Part shown: one piece after another, positions 42,051-49,070 of the stretch
How the letters are laid out: every line of letters begins with the position of its first letter
Position numbering within the stretch: position 1 is the first letter of the stretch
NCBI GenBank assembly: GCA_902812395.1
Contig: CADDZO010000003.1
Location: forward strand, 1-49,070
Source: a bacterium
GTDB lineage: Bacteria > Chloroflexota > Dormibacteria > Dormibacterales > Dormibacteraceae
DNA: 49,070 nucleotides
Reading direction: 5' to 3'
Translations under genes and position numbers: made by a program
The notes under the pieces: model-generated
Seen by the model: only the letters and a program-made list of their open reading frames with translations
The model's database searches: none
Told to the model about the DNA's origin: nothing

Positions 42051-43610
42051 TCAGACAGGAGGTACCCCGTGCCGTCGGTCGGCCAGCGGTCGCTGCCGTG
42101 ATCGGCAGGCGAAGAAGCGTCGGATCAGCTGCTCCCGGAGTTCTTCCGGCTCGACCACGTCGTCCACCACCAGGTTCGAGGCAAGCTTGTACAGGTCGAT
42201 GTCCTGCCGGTATTCGTCCTCCAACTGGCGGCGGCGTTCCTCGCGCTGGGCCGGCTCCAGCTCGGCCAGCCGGTTGTAGAAGACCGCGTTGACCGCCGGC
42301 TCCGGACCCATCACCGCGATCTGGGCTGACGGTAGCGCGATCACCGCGTCGCTCTCGTAGGCGGGGCCGGCCATCGCATACAGCCCTGCCCCGTAGGCCT
42401 TGCGCACGATCACCGAGATCTTGGGCACGGTCGCCTCGGCCACGGCCGTGATCATCTTGGCCCCGTGCCGGATGATTCCCTTGCGCTCGACCTGGGTTCC
42501 GATCATGAAGCCGGGCACATCGGCCAGGAAGAGCAGGGGGAGGTTGAAGGCGTCGCACAGCCAGACGAAGCGGGCGGCCTTGTCGGCGCTGTCGTTGAAG
42601 AGGACCCCGCCCTTCTGCAGGGGCTGGTTGGCCACGATCCCGAGTGGCATGCCGTCCAGACGGGCAAAGCCGCACAGAAGCTCCTTGGCGAACAGTTCCT
42701 TCACCTCCAGCCAGGAACCCTCGTCCACGAGTGCCTCGATGAGGCGGTGCATGTCGTAGCCGCGTTGCGGCTCCAAGGGCACCACCTGGGAGATGGGGCG
42801 GGCACCGGCCCGCGGAGGCCGGCCGGGGGCACCGGGCGGCTGTTCCCTCCAGTTCTGGGGCATGTAGCCGAAGTAGGCGTGGGCGAGGCGGATGGCCTCC
42901 TCGTCATCGGTGACCAGGAAGTCGCCGCAACCGCTCTCGGTGCAGTGCATGCGAGCCCCACCCAGCTCCTCCAGGGTCACCCGCTCGCCGATAACTACCT
43001 CCACCATGCGGGGCGAGCCGAGATACATCGAGGCGTTGCCATCCACCATGAAGACGACATCGCAGAAGGCCGGGATGTAGGCGCCGCCGGCGGCAGAGGG
43101 GCCGAAGAGCAAGCAGATCTGAGGCACCCGGCCCGAAAGCTGTACCTGGTTGTAGAAGATACGGCCGGCGTGTCGGCGCCCTGGGAACATGTCCACCTGG
43201 TCGGTGATCCGGGCGCCGGCGGAGTCGACCAGGTAGAAGAGCGGGATCCCAAGCCGTCCCGCTACCTCCTGGATCCGGACGATCTTCTCCACCGTCCGGG
43301 CGCCCCAGGATCCGGCCTTGACGGTAGGGTCGTTGGCCATCACCGCCACCTGCCGGCCCCGGATGGTGCCCATCCCGGTGACCACGCCGTCGGCGGGCAG
43401 GTCCTCCGCCAGGACATTGGCGAAGAGCCCGTCCTCTACCAGCGAGCCGGCGTCGAGGAGCAGGTCGAGACGCTCGCGGGCGGTCAGCTTGCGCTGCGAT
43501 CGCAGCTTGGGCAAATAGCGGGTGCCGCCCTGCAGCGCCCTGGCCCGCAGTTCGCGGTGGCGCGCGACCTGGGGATCCGCCGCCGACTCGGGGAGCGGTT
43601 CCTGGCTCAC
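42051..43610 (-). CDS. Acyl-CoA carboxylase carboxyltransferase (beta) subunit, methylcrotonyl/propionyl-CoA type
   Basis: A 519-residue carboxyltransferase with the two crotonase-fold domains of biotin-dependent acyl-CoA carboxylases. Domain 1 contains RQVAVMANDPTVKAGSWGAR, YLVDSAGARITDQVDMFPGR, GRIFYNQVQLSGRVPQICLL and AAGGAYIPAFCDVVFMV. Domain 2 has FNLPLLFLADVPGFMIGTQV, VPKISVIVRKAYGAGLYAMA and PSAQIAVMGPEPAVNAVF. The segment DMFPGRRHAGRIFYNQ resembles methylcrotonyl-CoA carboxylase beta, but propionyl-CoA cannot be excluded. ATG 43610 overlaps the stop of the upstream hydratase by four bases. That pairing matches liuB-liuC of leucine/isovalerate catabolism. The partner biotin carboxylase/BCCP subunit is not in the window. 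Confidence 0.88.
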   Translation of the reverse strand: MSQEPLPESAADPQVARHRELRARALQGGTRYLPKLRSQRKLTARERLDLLLDAGSLVEDGLFANVLAEDLPADGVVTGMGTIRGRQVAVMANDPTVKAGSWGARTVEKIVRIQEVAGRLGIPLFYLVDSAGARITDQVDMFPGRRHAGRIFYNQVQLSGRVPQICLLFGPSAAGGAYIPAFCDVVFMVDGNASMYLGSPRMVEVVIGERVTLEELGGARMHCTESGCGDFLVTDDEEAIRLAHAYFGYMPQNWREQPPGAPGRPPRAGARPISQVVPLEPQRGYDMHRLIEALVDEGSWLEVKELFAKELLCGFARLDGMPLGIVANQPLQKGGVLFNDSADKAARFVWLCDAFNLPLLFLADVPGFMIGTQVERKGIIRHGAKMITAVAEATVPKISVIVRKAYGAGLYAMAGPAYESDAVIALPSAQIAVMGPEPAVNAVFYNRLAELEPAQREERRRQLEDEYRQDIDLYKLASNLVVDDVVEPEELREQLIRRFFACRSRQRPLADRRHGVPPV

Positions 43611-44422
43611 CGTCCCCGAAACTCCGGTTGCCGATGCTCGAAGAAGGCTCGTACCCCTTCTCTGGCGTCCTCGGTCAGCGTGACCAGAGCCAGCTGGCCA
43701 CGGAGGTACTCGAGGGCGGCCTCGAAGGGCATGTCCTGCTGCCGGTAGAAGGAGTCGCGGCCTAGCTGGAGCACGGCTGGCGACTTCTCCGCCAAGGCTC
43801 CCGCCACCTCCGCCACCCTGGCGTCGAGCGCGGGCAGGTCAGGCTCCACCCGGTTGACCAGGCCCAGGGCCTTCAGCTCCGCCGCCGTCCAGCGGCCGCC
43901 CAGCAGCTCCATCTCAAGCAGCACCTTGCGGGGTAGGTTGCGGGCCAGCACCGCCTGGATCATGGCCGGCCAGACCCCAACCGTGATCTCAGGGGTGCCG
44001 AAGCTGGCCGACTCCACCGCCAGCAGCAGGTCGCAAGCGCAGGCCAGCCCGAAGCCGCCGGCCAGTGCGGCCCCGTTGATCCGGCCCAGGATCGGTTTGC
44101 CCAGCTCCTGCATCAGCTGGAAGAGGTCGACGAAGAGGCGGCGCTCCCGATGCCGTTCCAGCTCCGGGACCTGCGCCTCGAAGGAGGCCAGGTCGGCGCC
44201 GGCGCAGAACGCCCGGTCGCCGGCCCCGGTCAGTACGATCACCCGGGCCTCCGGCTCCCCGTCGCACCAACGCAGCGCCGCCAGCAGGTCGCGCAGCATT
44301 CCCTGGGAGAGCGCGTTGCGCCGCTCCGGCCGGTTGAGGGTGACCGTGGCCACCCGATCCCGCAGGGCGATGAGCACGTTGTCCAGGTGAGGTGGCTCCT
44401 GCGCCACGACCTCCGCCACCAT
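43607..44422 (-). CDS. Enoyl-CoA hydratase/isomerase family protein (possibly methylglutaconyl-CoA hydratase)
   Basis: A 271-residue crotonase. Signatures are VATVTLNRPERRNALSQGML, RAFCAGADLASFE (oxyanion hole 1), PILGRINGAALAGGFGLACA (oxyanion hole 2, with Gly pattern) and ASFGTPEITVGVWPAMIQAV, where the catalytic Glu position is held (PEITVG). Because it is translationally coupled to a methylcrotonyl-CoA-carboxylase-like gene, methylglutaconyl-CoA hydratase (LiuC) is the best guess. ATG 44422 gives a normal N-terminus. A frame start at 44452 adds ten residues and would overlap the divergent promoter. A TACGAT box lies just upstream. Confidence 0.85.
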   Translation of the reverse strand: MVAEVVAQEPPHLDNVLIALRDRVATVTLNRPERRNALSQGMLRDLLAALRWCDGEPEARVIVLTGAGDRAFCAGADLASFEAQVPELERHRERRLFVDLFQLMQELGKPILGRINGAALAGGFGLACACDLLLAVESASFGTPEITVGVWPAMIQAVLARNLPRKVLLEMELLGGRWTAAELKALGLVNRVEPDLPALDARVAEVAGALAEKSPAVLQLGRDSFYRQQDMPFEAALEYLRGQLALVTLTEDAREGVRAFFEHRQPEFRGR

Positions 44423-44425
44423 GAC

Positions 44426-44432
44426 TATCGTA
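44426..44432. promoter_or_regulatory. Symmetric -10 heptamer between divergent genes
   Basis: TATCGTA reads TATCGT on plus and TACGAT on minus. Plus-strand RNA would start near 44438, giving a leader with GGAG (44453-44456) for the GTG at 44465. On the minus strand the box lies only four bases from the ATG at 44422. Confidence 0.4.
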
Positions 44433-44464
44433 GGGGCGGCCACGGCCGCCATGGAGTGGACCCG

Positions 44465-45538
44465 GTGCCCAAGGGGAACGGATCACGAGCGCTGCGGCCG
44501 TCCCTGGACTGGCTGCTGATCTTCGTGCCGGTGTCCTTTGCCCTGGAGCTGGGCGGGCGCCCGTCCGTCCTCGTCTTCGGTGCCACTGCGCTTGCCATCC
44601 TGCCCCTAGCCGGTCTGATCGGGCGGGCCACCGACCAGCTCTCGCTCAGGGCTGGCCCCACCGTCGGCGGGCTTCTCAACGCCACCTTCGGCAACATCAC
44701 CGAGCTGATCCTGGCTGTGCTCCTGGTCGCGGCCGGCGAGTTCCAGGTGGTGAAGGCCTCCCTGATCGGCTCCATCATCGGGAACCTGCTCCTGGTCCTC
44801 GGCGCCTCTTACCTGGCGGGCGGCATGCGCTTCAAGGAGCAGCGCTTCTCGGCCCAGGCGGTGAGCGTCCACATCACCTCGCTTCTGCTGGCCGTCACCG
44901 GCCTGATCATGCCCGCGATCTTTGTCCTCACCCAGCCTGGGACGGCCGCCCAGCGTGAGGTGATCAGCGTCACCGTGGCCGTGGTCCTGGTCGCCCTCTA
45001 CGGCGCCGCCCTCCTCTTCACCCTGGTCACCCACCGGCACCTCTTCGGCCGGTCGATCGCGGAGGCACCGCGCTGGGGGCTGATGCGCTCGTTGGTGACC
45101 CTGGTCGTGGCGGCGGTGGTGGTGGGCCTCGAGTCGGAGTTGCTGGTGCGCTCGATCGACCCGACGGTGAGGGCCCTGGGCATCTCTCGACTGTTCGTCG
45201 GCCTCTTCGTGGTGGCCATCATCGGCAATGCTGCCGAGCACAGCTCGGCCGTCGCCTTTGCGATCCGCAACCGGATGCAGGTCACGATCGAGATCGCCTT
45301 CGGCTCCTCGATCCAGATCGCGCTCTTGGTCGCACCCCTGCTGGTCTTCATCAGCCTGGCCCTGGGCCGACCGATGGACTTCGTTTTCGGCACCTCCGAG
45401 ATCGCGGCCGTGGCCCTGGCCACGCTGGCCGTGTCAGTCATCTCCTTTGACGGGCGCAGCAACTGGCTAGAAGGACTGCAGCTGATCGGCGTATACGCGA
45501 TCCTGGGAGTGTCGCTCTTCTACATCGGGTCCCGATGA
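44465..45538 (+). CDS. cax: Calcium/proton antiporter (CaCA family)
   Basis: A 357-residue cation/H+ exchanger with about eleven helices in two inverted repeats. The diagnostic alpha-repeats are both present: GGLLNATFGNITELILAVLL in the first half and VVAIIGNAAEHSSAVAFAIR in the second, each with the ion-binding Glu of GNxxE. It exports Ca2+ (or Na+/K+) from the cytoplasm using the proton gradient. The GTG at 44465 is chosen for its GGAG eight bases upstream; GTG 44456 is an alternative. It overlaps the CPBP gene by four bases (ATGA), so the pair is coupled. Divergent from the hydratase operon. Confidence 0.9.
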   Translation: MPKGNGSRALRPSLDWLLIFVPVSFALELGGRPSVLVFGATALAILPLAGLIGRATDQLSLRAGPTVGGLLNATFGNITELILAVLLVAAGEFQVVKASLIGSIIGNLLLVLGASYLAGGMRFKEQRFSAQAVSVHITSLLLAVTGLIMPAIFVLTQPGTAAQREVISVTVAVVLVALYGAALLFTLVTHRHLFGRSIAEAPRWGLMRSLVTLVVAAVVVGLESELLVRSIDPTVRALGISRLFVGLFVVAIIGNAAEHSSAVAFAIRNRMQVTIEIAFGSSIQIALLVAPLLVFISLALGRPMDFVFGTSEIAAVALATLAVSVISFDGRSNWLEGLQLIGVYAILGVSLFYIGSR

Positions 45539-46224
45539 CCGAGATCAGCGGACGCCGCCTGCTGGCCTGTGTCGGCGTGTGGCTGGCGCTGGTCCTGGCG
45601 GCTTTGGTGGTCACTCTGGCTGCCGCTGGCCTGGCAGCGCGTGCCTGGGCCCTGCACCATCGAGCGCTCCTGGTCGCGATCGCCACCGCCGAGGCTTATC
45701 TGGCCTTGCTGGCTGCGCTCATGCTCAGCTACGGCGGTCCTGCCGGCCTCCGCGATCGCCTCCGCTTCCGCTATACGCGCTTGAGGGACGTCGCCCTCGC
45801 CCTGGTGACCTGGGCGGTGGCGCTGATCGCGGCCGACCTGGTATCGGTGCTGGCAGCACCCGTCTTCGGCCCACCCCAGAGCAATGCCGAGGCCGAGCTT
45901 CGCCTCTCCTCCAGCCCGCTCTTCTGGGGGATCATGGTGCCCACCCTCTGCCTGCTGGCGCCGGCCTGCGAGGAGCTGTTCTTCCGGGGCGCTCTCTTCG
46001 GCTGGCTGCGCCGGCACCTGCCGCTGGCCCCGGCGCTGGTGCTGACCGCGGCTATCTTCGCCGGTGCCCACCTGCTTCCCGATCTGCTCCCGGTCCTGTT
46101 CGTGCTCGGCCTTGCTCTCACCTGGGTCCGCTCTCGGACCGACTCCACCTTCAACAGCTTCGTCATGCACGCGACCCAGAACACGGTGGCGGTGATCGCT
46201 ACTTATGAGCTGTTGCGGCGTTGA
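45535..46224 (+). CDS. CPBP family intramembrane metalloprotease (CAAX protease/bacteriocin-processing type)
   Basis: A 229-residue integral membrane protein with about six helices. The CPBP signature is EELFFRGALFGWLR, with the catalytic Glu pair at 146-147, and then FAGAHLLPD with metal His179; a later HATQNT matches the third motif. Such proteins cleave prenylated or other membrane peptides, or act in self-immunity and signalling. It overlaps the antiporter gene by four bases. No substrate peptide was found nearby. Confidence 0.87.
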   Translation: MTEISGRRLLACVGVWLALVLAALVVTLAAAGLAARAWALHHRALLVAIATAEAYLALLAALMLSYGGPAGLRDRLRFRYTRLRDVALALVTWAVALIAADLVSVLAAPVFGPPQSNAEAELRLSSSPLFWGIMVPTLCLLAPACEELFFRGALFGWLRRHLPLAPALVLTAAIFAGAHLLPDLLPVLFVLGLALTWVRSRTDSTFNSFVMHATQNTVAVIATYELLRR

Positions 46225-46525
46225 CCTGCGGTGGCTGCCGCTGCCGACCAGGTTCCGCCTCGGCTCCCACCCGATCACACTGGCTTGCGGTCGGCAGGCT
46301 GGGGGGGGACCAGGCCGGGTGCGCCTGAGGTCCTCTCCCTGGTCCGACGGCCGGCCCTGGCGGCGGCACCCAGGAGATGGTCTGCTGCTGCTCGCAAGCC
46401 ATGTGACCCGTTTGCCATCCAGCTCGTGGCCGGCGACAAGCGAGGGCTGGTGACCGCCGTGCTCTGCAGTCGGGCCACCCCTCGAACGTTCACGAGGTGC
46501 GCCCCTGCTTACGGACGCCCGGTGC
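46225..46525. other. Intergenic region, no gene supported
   Basis: About 300 GC-rich bases between convergent genes. Nothing recognisable on either strand. Confidence 0.4.
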
Positions 46526-46906
46526 TCATAGGGGCAGGTTCTCGAACGTGGCTTGCTCAGCCGGGGTGGGTTCGCCTTCGGGGGTGCCATGCACGTGAAT
46601 GCCGTACTTGCGGCTTACGAGCCGATGAAGGGTGCGGGCCTCGGCCGGATCGAGGTGCCGAGCCCTGAAGGGCACCGTCTGCGCGCCGATCCGGAGCAGG
46701 CCCCGGCCTCTCGCCAGCAAGTTCTGGGGCCAGTCGCGCCCCATTCCACCGCCGGAGCGGATGAACAGGTGGTGGCCGTCGCCCCAGATCCAGATTGTCA
46801 CCCGATGCTCCTTCCCCGTCTTGCGGCCTGTGGTGATCAGCTCCACCTCCCGCTCCCGATCGGCCGCCTCCAGCACCTCGGGGCTGAACGTCGATGTCGA
46901 TCCCAT
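46526..46906 (-). CDS. Small flavin/F420-type split-barrel protein (DUF2255/DDN-like)
   Basis: A 126-residue protein. ELITTGRKTGKEHRVTIWIW followed by DGHHLFIRSGGGMGRDWPQN and ARGRGLLRIGAQTVPFRARH resembles DUF2255 and the deazaflavin-dependent nitroreductase (DDN) group. These are small split beta-barrels that bind FMN or F420 and often lack a known substrate. The ATG at 46906 matches the domain start. A GTG at 47005 would add 33 Arg/Gly-rich residues without homology, but it lies closer to the promoter region near 47040. Confidence 0.65.
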   Translation of the reverse strand: MGSTSTFSPEVLEAADREREVELITTGRKTGKEHRVTIWIWGDGHHLFIRSGGGMGRDWPQNLLARGRGLLRIGAQTVPFRARHLDPAEARTLHRLVSRKYGIHVHGTPEGEPTPAEQATFENLPL

Positions 46907-47036
46907 GCCCGCCACAACCAGCCGCTGCGGAGTCCCTCTTCCACGCACCCGGCGCCGGCCGGCTGTTGGGCCATCCGCTGACGGTCCGAGCGCGCTCCCT
47001 GTCACCGCCGTGGCGAGTCTTTCCTGATACCGATAC

Positions 47037-47065
47037 TGTTATATTCGCCTGGGAGTTGCTCTCCC
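47037..47065 (+). promoter_or_regulatory. Extended -10 promoter and SD-sequestering hairpin for otsA
   Basis: TGTTATATT (47037-47045) is an extended -10 in an unusually AT-rich spot. Downstream, GGGAG (47051-47055), the likely ribosome site for the GTG at 47070, pairs with CTCCC (47061-47065) around TTGCT. On the minus strand TATAAC (47044-47039) could serve the divergent gene. Confidence 0.45.
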
Positions 47066-47069
47066 AACC

Positions 47070-48578
47070 GTGATCGATACTGGCCAAGCCTCGCTCCGGC
47101 GCTACACCAGCCGCGTCTTGGGCCCCTGGTCGCCAATCGTGGTCAGTAACCGCGCGCCCTTTGAGCCCGGGCCCCGGGGCACGATGCGCCGAGGGTCAGG
47201 CGGGCTGGTGAGCGCACTGCTGACGGTAGCCGAAGCGACCTGCGCCACCTGGGTGGCCTGTGCCCGTACCCCGGCCGAGCGCGAACGGGCCGCCGCCGGC
47301 ATGGCGGTGACCGTGCCGATGCCGCGATCTCCAATCCAGGTGCACTATGCCAATCCCTCGCCGGACGCCTACCGGCGCTACTACTCGGTGATCGCCAACC
47401 CCCTGCTCTGGTTCCTCCAGCACTATCTCTGGGGCCTCACCGACGAACCGCTGATAGACGACGCGATCTGGGCAGCCTGGGAGGAAGGCTACGTGAGGGT
47501 CAACCGGCTGATGGCCGAGAAGATCGTCGAGATCGGGCGCCGCGCCCCCCGGCCACCACTGGTCTTGACCCAGGACTACCAGCTGTACCTGGCCCCGGCC
47601 GAGGTGCGGAGGCTGCTTCCCGAAGCCACGCTCCAGCAGTTCATCCACATCCCCTGGCCCACCCCCAACTACTGGAAGGTGCTGCCACGGCCAATGCGAG
47701 ATGCGATCCTCGAGGGGCTGCTGGCCAACGACGTCGTCGGCTTCCAGTCCAGCCTCGACGTGCGCAACTTCCTGATGAGCTGCGAGGAGCTGCTCAACCT
47801 GCGCGTGGACCACCGGGAGCGAGCGGTCCTGTATGGGGGAAGGGTGGTCTGGACCCGGGCCTACCCGATCTCGATCGACGTCCCCGCCATGGAGCGGCTG
47901 GCCTGCAGCCCGGCGGTGGAGCAGGAGGTGGCCGCGCTTCGCCAGCAACGCCCCGAATACCTGATCGTCCGGGTGGACCGCACCGACCCCTCCAAGAACA
48001 TCGTCCGGGGCTTCCTCGCCTATGAGCTGCTGCTCCGGCGGCACCCGGAGCTCCACGGACGGGTCCAGTTCTACGCCTTCCTCCAACCCTCTCGGCAGGA
48101 CATCACCGCCTACCGCGAGTACCTCCAGGACATCCGGCGGACCGCCGCTCGCGTCAACGCCCGCTTCGGCCAGCGGGGGTGGGTCCCCGTCCGGCTGGAG
48201 TTGGCCGAGAACCTGCGCCGGGCGGTGGCCGCGTACCGCGAGTTCGACGTGCTCCTGGTCAACCCCATCTACGACGGCATGAACCTGGTTGCCAAGGAGG
48301 CGACCATGGTCAACCGCCGTGACGGTGTCCTGGTTTTGTCCGAGAACGCCGGCGTCTACGAGGAGCTCGGGAACTGGTCGATCACGATCAACCCCTTCGA
48401 CATCGGCGACACTGCCGACGCTCTCTACGAAGGGCTGACCATGCCCGCCAGCCGCCGCCGGGAGCGCCTGGAGTCGATCCGGCAGTGGGTGCGGGCCAAT
48501 GACATTGGGCGGTGGCTCTCGCTCCAGATCAGAGACCTGCGCGACCTGCTGCCGCCCCCGATCCGGCCCGACGACTGA
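47070..48578 (+). CDS. otsA: Trehalose-6-phosphate synthase (GT20 family, OtsA-like)
   Basis: A 502-residue retaining glycosyltransferase of family GT20. It carries the signatures IVVSNRAPFEP and RGSGGLVSALLTVAEA near the N-terminus, the acceptor-site WPTPNYWKVLPR, FIHIPWP, NDVVGFQSSLDVRNFL, YPISIDVPAMERLA, the nucleotide-sugar Arg/Lys pair in RVDRTDPSKNIVRGFLAYEL, and NPIYDGMNLVAKEATMV near the C-terminus. It joins glucose from UDP- or ADP-glucose to glucose-6-phosphate. The usual HNGGL variant is not present. No otsB phosphatase lies in the window. A related product, such as glucosylglycerol phosphate, is possible. Start GTG 47070 with GGGAG upstream. Confidence 0.87.
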   Translation: MIDTGQASLRRYTSRVLGPWSPIVVSNRAPFEPGPRGTMRRGSGGLVSALLTVAEATCATWVACARTPAERERAAAGMAVTVPMPRSPIQVHYANPSPDAYRRYYSVIANPLLWFLQHYLWGLTDEPLIDDAIWAAWEEGYVRVNRLMAEKIVEIGRRAPRPPLVLTQDYQLYLAPAEVRRLLPEATLQQFIHIPWPTPNYWKVLPRPMRDAILEGLLANDVVGFQSSLDVRNFLMSCEELLNLRVDHRERAVLYGGRVVWTRAYPISIDVPAMERLACSPAVEQEVAALRQQRPEYLIVRVDRTDPSKNIVRGFLAYELLLRRHPELHGRVQFYAFLQPSRQDITAYREYLQDIRRTAARVNARFGQRGWVPVRLELAENLRRAVAAYREFDVLLVNPIYDGMNLVAKEATMVNRRDGVLVLSENAGVYEELGNWSITINPFDIGDTADALYEGLTMPASRRRERLESIRQWVRANDIGRWLSLQIRDLRDLLPPPIRPDD

Positions 48579-48655
48579 GCCGTCAAAAGAACCGTCAAGG
48601 TTCAGAACCAAACCGGTCCTGGCCCCGTTGCTACGGTGTAGGGAGGCGCCCAATC

Positions 48656-48685
48656 GTGACAGCAACGCTTCCAACATTGGGATGA
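48656..48685 (+). CDS. Possible nine-codon leader ORF coupled to the downstream gene
   Basis: GTG ACA GCA ACG CTT CCA ACA TTG GGA TGA has GGGAGG (48641-48646) nine bases upstream. Its stop overlaps the next start (ATGA, 48682-48685). The downstream ATG has no ribosome site of its own, so translation may be handed over. Very short, so chance cannot be excluded. Confidence 0.3.
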   Translation: MTATLPTLG

Positions 48686-49070
48686 ACAGCCTTCGGAGCT
48701 GGTGGACGGAGCGGGAGAGCAAGCTGCCGCCGCTTCTGCTGCTGGTGCTGACGAGGCTGCTGCCCCTGTATCGGCGCGGTCGCCTCAAGGCCGAGCAGCT
48801 GGTACGGACCGCCGAGCCCTGGATCGACGAGGCTGGTGCGCGGCTGCGGGCCGCGGTCGAGCCGCGCTGGCAGCAGTTGGAGCAGCGGGTTGGTCGGGCC
48901 GCGGAGGCCGCCCAGCGCGCGGTCGAGCGGGCAGCCCTGCCCCAGCTGCGCGATGCCCGCGACGCCGCCTCACTCCTGGAGCCGATCGCGCGCCGTGCCG
49001 GTTCGACGGTCGTGCCCAGGGTGAAGGAGGTGGTGCCGGGTCCATCTCCCGCGTTCCGACAGGCTGGCGC
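48682..49070 (+). CDS. Uncharacterised protein, partial (runs off the right edge)
   Basis: At least 129 residues are open to the window end. A short hydrophobic stretch (LPPLLLLVLTRLLPLY, residues 16-31) is followed by a long Ala/Arg/Glu-rich region predicted to be helical and probably coiled (for example LEQRVGRAAEAAQRAVERAA). It could be a membrane-tethered helical protein. No family recognised. TACGGT at 48632-48637 may be its -10 box. Confidence 0.55.
   Translation, partial: MNSLRSWWTERESKLPPLLLLVLTRLLPLYRRGRLKAEQLVRTAEPWIDEAGARLRAAVEPRWQQLEQRVGRAAEAAQRAVERAALPQLRDARDAASLLEPIARRAGSTVVPRVKEVVPGPSPAFRQAG

Overview
This is a high-GC bacterial chromosome segment of about 49 kb. It is gene-dense, and no tRNA, rRNA or CRISPR array was seen. 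The -10 boxes are TAnnnT-like, and several genes have short or absent leaders. The gene content is catabolic: ABC and MFS importers, CoA enzymes, dehydrogenases and hydantoinase-type enzymes. Together these suggest a soil heterotroph of the Terrabacteria type (Actinomycetota, Chloroflexota or a Dormibacterota-like lineage). No marker gene fixes the phylum.

Layout. Positions 1-1255 hold decayed genes: a proton-pump subunit, a frameshifted epimerase, a membrane protein and a transposon right-end relic. Positions 1683-6901 encode a sugar-type ABC importer: a Tat lipoprotein, a permease with two permease domains fused in one chain, and a conventional permease pair, with no ATPase. Positions 7326-10158 encode a CaiB-type CoA-transferase and a 2-hydroxyacyl-CoA lyase/oxalyl-CoA decarboxylase-type ThDP enzyme. 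Positions 10377-18848 encode two amidohydrolases (one is CodA-like cytosine deaminase), a 3-hydroxyisobutyrate-dehydrogenase-like protein, a glutamine-synthetase-like ligase, an APC permease and a secreted phosphoesterase.

Positions 20059-24174 carry genes in the pattern of the sulfolactate pathway: suyB-suyA on the minus strand, divergent from a comC-like and an slcC-like dehydrogenase plus a GntR/FadR regulator. Together these could interconvert sulfolactate enantiomers through sulfopyruvate and split off sulfite. Positions 24190-28230 are a graveyard: an MFS pseudogene and TnpB fragments disrupted by an IS3 element. One intact tartrate/D-malate dehydrogenase-type gene sits inside it. Positions 28534-30230 hold two paralogous membrane-anchored proteins of unknown function. 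A TnpB-less, omegaRNA-like transposon relic lies between them.

Positions 30930-33572 encode a MetE-like zinc protein and a flavin amine oxidase. An IS256 relic and an internally deleted IS607 element follow; in the latter the N-terminus of the TnpA recombinase is fused in frame to the C-terminus of TnpB. Positions 35201-41658 form a DUF1445-HyuA-HyuB-MHS transporter group, probably for 5-oxoproline or hydantoin-like compounds. Positions 42051-44422 encode a liuB/liuC-like carboxyltransferase and hydratase pair. Then come a Ca2+/H+ antiporter, a CPBP protease, a small split-barrel protein, an OtsA-type trehalose-phosphate synthase and a gene that runs off the right edge.

All identifications are by reading motifs and family resemblance; no database search was run.
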